Assembly: GCF_918797505.1 (NCBI RefSeq) | Contig: NC_092800.1 | Span: forward strand, 45,749,864 to 45,813,863 | Direction: 5' to 3' | Length of the DNA stretch: 64,000 bases | Origin: Bemisia tabaci | Taxonomy: Eukaryota; Arthropoda; Insecta; Hemiptera; Aleyrodidae | Shown: positions 48,701-56,999 of the stretch, piece after piece | How positions within the stretch are numbered: position 1 is the first letter of the stretch | Layout: each line of letters begins with the position of its first letter | The notes under the pieces: model-generated | Database searches by the model: none | Told to the model about the DNA's origin: nothing | What the model saw: only the letters and a program-made list of their open reading frames with translations | Program-made: the position numbers and the translations under genes

Positions 48701-50098
48701 TGGCTGTGTGTCACCCATGATGGTGTAAAAATGAGTTCTACAATACTGCCGTGCCAAGTAAGAACGCCGTATAAACATTCGAGAGTTGACGAATTTCTTA
48801 CGATACATTTGTTTATTTTTAAGAAAAATTGTGAGTGTTTTTCCTTAAAATTTTCAGACACTTTGGATCAAATTACAAACAAAATTGTCTAAAAAATTGG
48901 CAGAAAAATGTTCATAAATTTCTCTGAAAATTTATGCCAATAGGTTATATCGCCAGACGACAGATGCATCTTTTTCGAGTCACGTTAGGGCTTCTTTTTT
49001 CTGAGGAATTTTTTACCCAAGTGTCCTCAACCGCTCACAGTCAGGACTACGCTCACCACCCCACTCTCCTTAACTTCTTCTTTTTTAGGAAAAACGGAAT
49101 CCGACGATCACAGCAGAATAGAACGCACTAATCAGCAAATTTCCATCAAGTGATCCAACGTGTGATGATCCGGCTGTGCACTTGCAGTCAAAAGAGTCCC
49201 TGCAAAGATAATCCCAAGCCTAATTCATCATCTCTTATCAACCGTTGATGGCGCAGTCAATAAGGCAATCAACAAGGTCAGATACTTTCCGGACAGACTT
49301 CGTACATCCAGGAGAGGGAATAAACAAATTCATCAAAAGTTAAAATTGATAATTGAGATTTTTGATGCAAAGACTTTCTCAGTCCAAAAGTAACGATCAA
49401 AGTTTTTTCAAGAAAATTTCTAGTCATGATTTCCCATTCTTCTTTTTCTTCTGTTTCGCGACAGCCCTTCTACAATGACTGTTAACAATTCGTAAAAATG
49501 TTAGTAGACAACTCCAGAAAAAAATTGTTAAAATGAATGTTTGGCATAATCTTTTGGTGTCTTTAAAAGTAAAAATAAGGTGCAAAATACAACTGAAATT
49601 TAAATTAAAAAATCAATTGACTCAACTTTTTTATGACACTTGAAATATTTGAAAAAGTATGTATACAAATCCCTAAAAAAGTAGGTTTGTTTTAGGTCTT
49701 TTTCTCGTGAATTATTTCACAGCTAAAATATCGACAACAGTTCCCCAAAACCAATTTTTTTTCTTCTTTCCTTTCTTCCTTTCTTCCTTTCTTATGAACT
49801 TTCAGGAGATGTTTTTTAGTAGTAGTTAATCGTGAAAAATGATTTTCATTAGTTGCATTTTTTCCTGAGAACATACAAATATCCAGTAATGGCATCGTTT
49901 CTATCCGTCAATCATTTGATTTAAAAGTGCTACGGAGAAGCAACCAACCTGTTTGGCATTATTTTGAGACGACGCAGCTTTTGAGCGGCACAGAATATCC
50001 TTGATGAGGAAGGAAGAAGTTTGGTGGCCGGTGGAGGACTTGTGGATGTCCGGAATCTTGTCGAATTGTAGGCAATCCATCTTGTAAATGTCGAACAT
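40917..50098 (-). CDS. bsh: Brain-specific homeobox protein (Bsh/BSX type), 5 exons, 278 aa
   Basis: This is a nuclear DNA-binding transcription factor; in Drosophila bsh acts in brain and optic-lobe neurons. Exons, 5' to 3': 49949-50098, 47902-48052, 47038-47231, 45994-46129, 40917-41122. They total 837 nt and stay in phase. Exon 1 begins at ATG 50098 (ATG at residue 7 is an alternative) and contains [13 protein letters not shown], which matches the N-terminal FxIxxIL repressor-type motif of BSX proteins. The homeodomain is residues 122-181, starting [10 protein letters not shown], with the third helix [14 protein letters not shown] (Gln50, Asn51). An intron splits it between positions 44 and 45. 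The C-terminal exon ends in an acidic stretch with IDIVG, also typical of Bsh. Introns are long (4.9 kb before the last exon) and loaded with MITEs. Family assignment rests on the near-diagnostic homeodomain and is very secure. Confidence 0.95.
42686..42718 (+). repeat. T tract (about 33)
   Basis: An uninterrupted T run in bsh intron 4. Confidence 0.9.
45046..45290. mobile_element. Palindromic MITE with CACTGGAAAAA ends, bsh intron 4
   Basis: CACTGGAAAAAAAAATTGCT pairs with AAGCGACTTTTTCCCAGTG. Inner arms ACTCTTGATTCAATCCGATT and AATCCGATTGAATCAAGGGT pair closely. It is 245 bp. Confidence 0.7.
46369..46514. mobile_element. Diverged hAT-type MITE in bsh intron 3
   Basis: It contains the family's internal CCATTTAAACCTATGGAAA, GTATCGATAA and CGATCC...ACCATAG segments and ends near CGCCTCCCCACTG. 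The ends are eroded, so its borders are approximate. Confidence 0.55.
46543..46840. mobile_element. Palindromic MITE with GCAGCCTGATTGTTGACATT ends, bsh intron 3
   Basis: The left arm GCAGCCTGATTGTTGACATT runs through GGCATAGATGACATAGG and GAGCGTGATTGG. The right arm is its complement and ends AATGTCAACAATCAGGCTGC. The arms exceed 100 bp. A related GCAGCCCGATTATAGACTG piece lies near 57380. Confidence 0.75.
47389..47570. repeat. Truncated MITE of the CTGCCGTGCTAAGG family
   Basis: It starts CTGCCATGCTAGCGAAAAAT then GCCGTAAG. The body (GAACATTTTTCCTCGAAATT) follows, but the right end is interrupted by the foldback half copy at 47579. Confidence 0.5.
47579..47818. repeat. Half copy of the 5043-5505 foldback element
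   Basis: ACTCCCTATCTTTGCATG, GGTGGACTCTCAAGATAGCG, GGGATATCCCCTCCATT and a terminal CATACAACATCTCCATT match the other element on its opposite strand. It lies in intron 2 of bsh. Confidence 0.6.
48092..48336. mobile_element. MITE of the CTGCCGTGCTAAGG family, eroded ends
   Basis: GCTAAGTAAAAACGCGTATGAG on the left and GGCTCATACGGCGTTTTTCC on the right are the family's arms. It is in bsh intron 1, just upstream of exon 2. Confidence 0.6.
48746..48937. repeat. Truncated MITE of the CTGCCGTGCTAAGG family
   Basis: A clear left arm (CTGCCGTGCCAAGTAAGAAC then GCCGTATAAACATTCGAGAG) and the body are present. The right arm is missing. Confidence 0.6.
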
Positions 50099-51339
50099 AA
50101 AATATCACTGGGTTGACTTTTGATTACATCGATACATATAATAAAACTCAGAATAAAAAGTGACGTATTGAAGAAGCTGTCTTCATTATGAAACCGGCAC
50201 GTAGTTAAGTTGGATCGAAAATTAGTTTATTAAATTGCACAAAGACGTTGAAAATACACCTAGTCTCTTGCTTTTTTGACTTTAGAGCACATACGGAATG
50301 TCACAATTTTGGGAAAAATCGTTGTCTCTTTAATGAGAAAAACTACAGAATGCAGTTAAGTGGAATCTTAACTGTTTACATAAGATTTGATGAATTAACT
50401 AAAAGTGCATGTTGATGGCTTTAGAGAAAGAATTTCGAGGCAATAATTCACTCACGACAGTACAATGAAAATCAGTAAAATCCGAAATTTATTTTGGTTA
50501 TGTATAAACAATTCAACCGCATCAAAACCAGCAGTTCTTTATCCGGGAGAAAAATTGAAACTCAAATTATGCACTTATTTGGCATTATTTGTATCAAGGA
50601 CGAAGTAATCCAAAAATCAGCCTTGACGTGATATGTAGTTTATAAGTTAATTTTCCACTGTCTCTTTTAGCACATCCTTCACGTGAACTTAACCAATGAG
50701 AAATTTCTTGTAGCTGAATAATGACCACGTTTAGTCACTGGTAAACATGTTAAACTATTGTAGTTTGATGTTTAATAATAATTATTCTTGAGGAAATTTT
50801 ATGAATCGGACTGTATTGATTTTTATTTCCCGAAAAGAATCCCTCTTCGTCGACACTTGAGATCAATGACTGAAAAATTTGCAAAATCAATCGTGAAATT
50901 TCTGCTCATCGTAAATAAAAAATGCGACAAAAGTAAATCCGGAACGACCTAAATCACTTGACACTCACATTTTAACATTTTTTTAAATATTTTCAAAAAT
51001 ACTTTAAAGTTCTGTTCGACGTATTTTATTGATTCCGTCTCAAAAAAATGTAATCCTAGCCCCGATTCGGGATTGACGGCTGAAAAATTTGCGGAGTAAT
51101 TCACGACATAGCTGTTCACCAAAAAAAAAACCACGACACAATGAATTTGAAAAAACACTAGAGAGGACGAGAATAACTAATCAGGGTCAGTACTAAATTA
51201 ATATAATACATGAATATTGTAAAAAAAATCCAAATTAAAAGCTGAATTTGAGACGGGTTGCGAACGAGTGTAAAACACGAGCGATAATCAACTAATAGCT
51301 GAACTTTTGATCCCTTCAAGCGACCATTTGCGTTTAAGC
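50099..51339. other. AT-rich flank between bsh exon 1 and the GC-rich block
   Basis: No repeat or exon was recognised. It would hold the bsh 5' UTR and core promoter if transcription starts near the GC-rich block. Confidence 0.4.
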
Positions 51340-51640
51340 CCGGGATAAGTGTAAGTTGATTGATTTTGCGCCCGCTGGGGCGGACCGGGGCGAGGGGGTT
51401 CGTTTTGAAGTCACCCCAATCCTCCATTACCGGATAACAGGGTTGTTTGCGTGCTTCTGATTGGCGCATCGATTACGGCGCCGCCCCCCATTGGCCGCCC
51501 GAGCAACCCCCGAGCGTCGCCATGGCGACGGCGAAATTAAACCCTTACACCGCTAAGCTCCTCGTTACGCCCTTCGAGATATATCGCCATCGACCGCGGT
51601 TCGAGACGGGACGCCCCATCAGCGCCACCTATCGCATTCT
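51340..51640. promoter_or_regulatory. GC/CpG-rich block upstream of bsh, candidate promoter or enhancer
   Basis: It is strikingly GC- and CpG-rich against AT-rich surroundings, starting 1.2 kb upstream of the bsh start codon. Two CCAAT-type boxes sit close together (GATTGGCGC and CCATTGGCC), followed by GCGTCGCCATGGCGACGGCG, a dyad. No repeat family was recognised here. Promoter function is inferred from position and composition only. Open frames across it look like high-GC artefacts. Confidence 0.4.
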
Positions 51641-51815
51641 CGAGGAAACGCTGAGCTATTTTTTGCTTTGATTACCATCTTCTACCCCACCTCCGCACCC
51701 TCAATGGTTGCCAGATATCGTTAAAAAAAATCTGCACTAGAGTTGAAAACATTAATTTTGACCGTCCACGCTTGCTTAAGGAACTTTCATGATGAGTTCA
51801 TGAAAGGGCTCATAT

Positions 51816-52235
51816 GGGTGGTTCCACGATAACTAGAATAGTTTTGTCGCCGTAAGAGACAACACATTTTTCGGTCATATTTTTAGTATTAATGATAATC
51901 GCTCGAATTTTCTTGACATTAATCTACACAGGGTTACTTGTTATAACGCTTTTCAACGATTTATCGCTCAATTTTTAAATTTTAATATATAAATGGCCGA
52001 AAATGTGCTGTCTGTTACGCTGACTTTTTACCGTGTAACAGACAGCACATTTTCTGAATTTACATAATATTAATGAGAAGTAGAGTAATAAATCATTAGA
52101 AAGCGCTATAATACGTAGCCCTTTGCAGATTAATACAAAAAAATTCGAGTGGTTATCATTACTACTAAAAATGTGACCGAAAAATGTGGTGTCTGTTTCG
52201 ACGACAAAACTATTCCAGTAATCGTGTAACCACCC
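51816..52235. mobile_element. Foldback element with long inverted repeats
   Basis: A 420-bp unit starting GGGTGGTTCCACGATAACTA and ending with the inverted form ACGTGTAACCACCC-like sequence. The arms pair for more than 150 bp and include the shared TTTTTCGGTCA and AGTTTTGTCG segments. TCATAT flanks both sides (51810-51815 and 52236-52241), a probable target duplication. A solo arm of the same family is at 56868-56977. No coding capacity. Confidence 0.7.
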
Positions 52236-52257
52236 TCATATATTACGAAAAACGTTC

Positions 52258-52345
52258 AATATGTGTAATCTTCATTCCCGTTTGTGACTCCATGACATGA
52301 GGGGGTGTTGTCTCAACTCTCAGTACAAAGGGACTCTACTCTCTC
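52258..52345 (+). repeat. Partial copy of the 61187-61430 repeat
   Basis: GTGTAATCTTCATTCCCGTT, TGTGAC and then TTGTCTCAACTCTCAGTACA match the segment around 61350-61425. The shared flank shows that the repeat extends beyond the inverted-repeat part. Confidence 0.5.
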
Positions 52346-52649
52346 CATCTCTGATCTGCACTTTAGCCTTAAAGTCAATAAAAATATTGAGTTTTTTTGC
52401 AAATTTGTCAGCCTTGCGCTCCCCCGCCCATGCAGCATGTTTCACTCGACGGATGTTTCTTCAGCCCCAACGTTCCCGCCTCCGTGAGAGCCGTGATTTA
52501 AAAAGCTTGTTATTAGGACGCTCATCATTAGACTGAAACAGGGCAAATTGCTAAATGAACTCTAATTTTATCAGCCATCTAGACTTTGAAAATTGCGCGC
52601 AATAAAAGGCAAGCCTCCGCAAAGGCAGTCTTTCCATTAGCCCGAGTTA

Positions 52650-53181
52650 TTGCGAAGCTACTTTGGATTCTATTTTCATTAACGTTCACCCATCCTTCGT
52701 CTTGGTATCTCTCTCCACGATTTTTATTAATGTTCGCTCCATTTTCATGGCATTTCCACGGGAGGGGCTAAATCCGGATTGAAAGGAATACTCGAGATAA
52801 CGTGCACATTAAAGTGAGTCCTGCGCCTTCAATTCGCAATCCACACTGCAGAATTACCTGCAATTCCTCGTTACAGCAATGGTTATCTATTCAAAAGATT
52901 GAAGGAGCCTTTAATGGAAAATTCTATATTCGATTATTCTTCCATCATATCCACCCTTTCTTCGATGTACCTCTTAACGATTTGTATTAATATTTACTCC
53001 ATTTCCATAGTATTTGCTCAGAAGAAGCTGGATTCGAATAAAATAGAATTCCTGGGTTATCGTCCAAATTGAAGTTAGTGTGCCTTCAGCACGCGGCATA
53101 TACCACGATAAAACCAGCGTGCGCCCCATATGCTGCAATAGTTATCTATTCAAAAGGTTGAAGGAGCTTATAGCGGAAAAA
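52650..53181 (+). repeat. Diverged tandem duplication, about 259-bp period, upstream of bsh
   Basis: GGTTATCTATTCAAAAGATT at 52882 and AGTTATCTATTCAAAAGGTT at 53141 are both followed by GAAGGAGC and end in GGAAAA. Upstream, TATTAATGTTCGCTCCATTT and TATTAATATTTACTCCATTT align at the same offset. Identity is moderate, so the duplication is old. Confidence 0.6.
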
Positions 53182-53459
53182 GCTCGATTTTACTACACGC
53201 ATTTAATTATTCGAATTCAAATTTGATGAGAATAGTCCGCATTTGTACGTGCTTGTACATACTTTCTTCCTGTCCCTTACTTGTGCTTGTTCCGTTTCAT
53301 TGAAATTATCGGTGAATATTTGTTTCAAGTAAAGTACGTCCATTAATAGCTTGCGCCACCTTGATGTCTCGATACGCGTCCATGCGTATAAGAAAATAAT
53401 AAATTGAGGTCCATTTCAGTTCATTTACGTAGGTAAAAGAATCCAAGGCCAAACTTGTA

Positions 53460-54434
53460 CGAGGTCTGTTAGATTAGAAACCGGATTTTGGTCATAGGTA
53501 GCCCACAATGCGTCCAAATTATGTTTTCTTGAGCTTTTCTGATAGCTGAAAATATATTTAAGAACGCTACGTTCACAAATGTGACAAATCCTAATTAGCG
53601 CCGTTGGTATGTGGCTTGAAGTAAGGCAACCTCAAGGGTGTTTTGCGATTTTATGTTTGACCGAACTTGTCTCTCTTTTTTCGGTCTTGCACTACATTTT
53701 TCAACCCACAAGGACGATTGGAGTTTCGTCTCCATATCGTAGCCGTACACTAAAGTATTGTCACCGAAAATTATCTATCAAAAAATGTAGGATCATTGTT
53801 AGAACGTTCAAGCAGCTGAATAGGGAACATCAAAGGGAAATTGACATTTGGCTGGATTTTCGTTCAACGGACAACAAACAAGGGGCAAGTGTACCTGAAA
53901 CTCGATGCGTGTCTACATATCCTATCAAATTGTATGTACAGAGCCTTCAGAATATTACTCTGTTCAACAAGCTCGAAACGACCATTTTCGAGCACTTTTG
54001 CCCGCACTTCTTCCACGTGACAAATGTCAGTTGCCGTTGAGGGTCGATTCCCATGCTCCTCATCTTTGACGAACTCCTGACCAGTTTTGAATCGTTTAAC
54101 CGATTCAAAACAGTGGGAACATCTCATACAATGATCATGTTAAACTTTACCTAGCATATACCAAAATTTTCGGTACAAGGTATACCGAGTTTAAAACAAA
54201 ATTTAATGTTGAATCTTTGCTCTATCAGTGATCGCATGATGAAAATCGCAAAACGCACCTGACTTACTCGTATTCAAGATGACACAGAATAAACACTGAT
54301 CAAAACAAACAAAATCTGTGAACGTAGCGTTCTTAAGTTTATTTTCAGCTATCAGAAAAGCTCAAGAAAACTTAATTCGAACGCATTGTGGGCTAGTTAT
54401 GACCAAAATCCGGTTTCTAATCTAACAGACCTCG
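53460..54434. mobile_element. Mariner-like element, internally deleted, with about 120-bp terminal inverted repeats
   Basis: The left end (53460-53580) and right end (54314-54434) are inverted copies of each other at roughly 90% identity by eye. Each starts CGAGGTCTGTTAGATTAGAA and is bounded by a TA dinucleotide (53458-53459 and 54435-54436), the target duplication expected for Tc1/mariner. Total length is 975 bp. The interior holds a transposase fragment on the minus strand. The long terminal repeats and the CGAGGTxTGTT terminus resemble an insect mariner group with long repeats; this match is from memory. Confidence 0.8.
53864..54127 (-). pseudogene. Fragment of a mariner-type transposase
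   Basis: An 87-codon open frame inside the inverted-repeat element at 53460-54434. The stretch FESVKRFKTGQEFVKDEE followed by GNRPSTAT matches the N-terminal helix-turn-helix and linker region of mariner transposases (the usual pattern is a KRFKxGxxxVxDxxRxGRPSTAT-like run). No catalytic DD(E/D) domain follows, and the whole element is under 1 kb, so this is a truncated remnant that cannot encode an active enzyme. The overlapping plus-strand open frame is treated as a shadow. Confidence 0.6.
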
Positions 54435-54830
54435 TATCTTAATGTTAGTTGTAAAGGTGATAATTGGGACAATTTCAGCAACTTTCGAATGTCGGTAGCT
54501 CCTAATTGTAAAATATAGGTATTCCTTGTGTACAGTTTTGGGTACAGCCGTTTGGAGACAAAGTCTTTCAGAGACCCTGCACTGACGATCTAAGCATGCG
54601 ATCAAGTGAGGCAAAAGTTAGATTAGGTCGTGGCGGTTGACGAACACCTTCTTGAGCAAATATAAAGTGGAATTTGCCAAATGGTGGTTGATGAATGTCG
54701 GGGTGAGCACTTTGCTTGCCGGGTTTCCGGAGATTAAGTTTGCTTTGCCAAACCAACTGTTTCAACTCTTCATTGGGCAAATCTTAGCTTTGACCTTCGA
54801 AAGTATGGTACTTTCGTCGTCTACCTGACA

Positions 54831-54919
54831 TAAGGGCGTAACTACACTATGAAATGAACCCTGTCTCCCATAAGTTTCAATGCTTTTCCGGGCTCATCTC
54901 AATGTGTAGTTACGCCCTT
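54831..54919. mobile_element. Short palindromic MITE
   Basis: TAAGGGCGTAACTACACTAT and its inverted partner TGTGTAGTTACGCCCTTG bracket about 90 bp. There are about 16 perfectly paired terminal bases. Confidence 0.6.
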
Positions 54920-55149
54920 GTGTTAGCCAGGCGACGTTTTACACTATATAGCAACGAGAGTTTTGTGGGATCTCTCGAATACATTGTCTCTGCACTTGAT
55001 GACGCAGATGATGGTTTGAATTTTCGCCCTCTAAAATATGAAAATCAACTAAAAAAGGAGGAAAAGAGTATGCATTTTAAGAGATAAAAAATTTAAAAAA
55101 ACGTTAAGTTTAGATAGCGGAAGACAGAGGAGACACAAGTTTCATTGTG

Positions 55150-55480
55150 ACGGAACAAAGGCAATCCGGGTGACGGGCCGAGGGGTTGGGGGGAGGGATC
55201 CTATGTCGGACTATCGCCGCAAAATGTCAAACTCGCGAGAGCGGGGTGGGGGCGGGGGCAAACCCCAGGGACCGGGAATCGGGCGGTAAGTGCCCTTTAA
55301 CAAGCCACTATTAGCAATGAGAGCGACATTTTAATCAGCTATCAACCCGTGCGCTCGTGTAGTTACCAGTATTGACGGCCAACCTCCACCCCCTTCCCTC
55401 CCGCAATTCGCCCCCGGTGCCCTTGCGACAGCGCAACAAAGTTGCTAAATCGTGCGATGAGCAGTGTCAAGCACCATCAA
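55150..55480. promoter_or_regulatory. GC-rich non-repetitive block, candidate enhancer
   Basis: GC-rich and not part of any repeat seen. It includes AGCAATGAGAGCGACATTTT then AATCAGCTATC, a homeodomain/bHLH-like arrangement, about 5 kb upstream of bsh. This is a weak call from composition only. Confidence 0.25.
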
Positions 55481-55625
55481 GAGCCGATGAGATTGTAAAA
55501 TACTCAATTGACGCGGTAACCCAGTGGCTGGAGAGTAACCATTATGATTGAGGTAATCACACCACAAAGTACAAAATCAGTAAACATTGTAATACAATGT
55601 CTGGAAGGTAGTAGCACTGAATATA

Positions 55626-55879
55626 TTGGTATTTGGAGTGTAGCCGAGTGCTAGAAATTATGTAAAATGTTCTAATCTAATATCTTGTTATCAATTGTTA
55701 CCATCAATGAAATCTGTTACCTTGTTTGAAATTAAATTATGGCCTTTGTGATATCGATTTTGTGACCCTGACGATGAAGCGTTTGCTTCGAAAAGCTTCG
55801 GTCTAAAGTTGATAAAATGTAAGTTTTTTAAAGAAAATTTTAAATTATTTCTAGCACTCGGCTACACTCCAAATACCAA
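55626..55879. mobile_element. MITE with TTGGTATTTGGAGTGTAGCC ends
   Basis: TTGGTATTTGGAGTGTAGCC then GAGTGCTAGAAAT pairs with ATTTCTAGCACTCGGCTACA then CTCCAAATACCAA. It is 254 bp, upstream of bsh. Confidence 0.75.
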
Positions 55880-55954
55880 AAAGTACAGATTTCTCATGAG
55901 AACATCCAAGTTCTCTCAGGGGTAATTGTGTTCCGCTATAGTCTGAGATGGAAA

Positions 55955-56030
55955 ATTTCATGAAAAATAAGGTATTTGAAATTTCACTTGAAATTTCACT
56001 TGAAATTTCATGAAATTTCAATGAAACCGT
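55955..56030 (+). repeat. Tandem GAAATTTCA repeats
   Basis: GAAATTTCACTT is repeated directly twice, followed by GAAATTTCATGAAATTTCAA. Each unit is itself a palindrome. Confidence 0.6.
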
Positions 56031-56867
56031 GAAAAATTAAAATCTAAGCTTGATTTTCAGTAATTTTTTGATTCCAGTAATTTTTTCTGCCCGACTGCTT
56101 GCCACAACAAGACGAATATGCATAGGGAGTATTAGGGAGTCGTATCTCGTGCCCTATTGCCGTCACGCAACAAAATGGCGGCTAAAATCGAAATGATTCA
56201 ACCGTCGTTGTTTGTTTCGTCCGCATTCGTGCCATAGATTTTTGGTACTGTAGATTTTTGCCGGTCAGCTAAGACAAAATGATCATAAAATTCCTACCTT
56301 TACTTTTCGTTGTTCGTATTCTTTTGGCTCTAAACTTCATGTATTCACTGCGAAGAAAATGATTTTCAGTAAAACAAAAATAAATAAATAAAATAAAAAA
56401 AAACCAAAAAAATAAAAAACAGCAGAGATATGTACTCCAACGTTACATACAATGCACTGAGTACTGGGTTCTTCATCTATAATTCTTGAAATGTATCATT
56501 TAAATGCAAATAAAGTTTAGAGCAATAGAAAAGAAAGGTACTTAGGTACATACAATTTATTCTAATCTTAGAGAAGAATTTTACCTACTGAAAGGAATAG
56601 CACAATCATGACTATTTTTTGAGGGACATAATTGTTTTACGATGCCATATTATTTATAGGAGAGTAACAAGACTAGCTACTCGGAAAGAAAGAAAAAACA
56701 GGCGTGAGGAACAGTAAGACAATGTATTATTATTAAATTTAGGAACATCAGTGAAGAAAAGGAATTAAGGGGCAAATAAATCAATTTTTCAAAAAAATTG
56801 AAATTTATGAGGCCTTTTGAAATTTCAAGGGCGAACTCAGGCTATAGTCAAATTGCCGATAAGACAC

Positions 56868-56977
56868 TGGGTGGTTTCACGATAACTGGATTAGTTTTGT
56901 CGTCGTAATAGAAAACACATTTTTCGGTCATATTTTTAGTGGAAATGATAATCACTCGAATTTTTTCGCATTAAGGT
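56868..56977 (+). repeat. Solo arm of the GGGTGGTT foldback family
   Basis: GGTGGTTTCACGATAACTGG through TCGGTCATATTTTTAGTGG matches the left arm of the element at 51816-52235. No opposite arm follows, so this is a truncated or half copy. Confidence 0.6.
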
Positions 56978-56999
56978 GATTCAACGGACGTCATATCTC

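Noticed and set aside
51447..51671. 74-codon frame in the GC-rich block
   Set aside because: High GC lowers stop frequency, the frame has no recognisable motif, and it ends without splice context.
53609..54040. 143-codon plus-strand frame
   Set aside because: It lies inside the mariner-like element, opposite the transposase fragment, and resembles no protein.
54568..54828. Frames on both strands around 54.6-54.8 kb
   Set aside because: The minus-strand peptide looks compositionally protein-like but matches no family I know, and the plus strand is also open. I could not support a gene.
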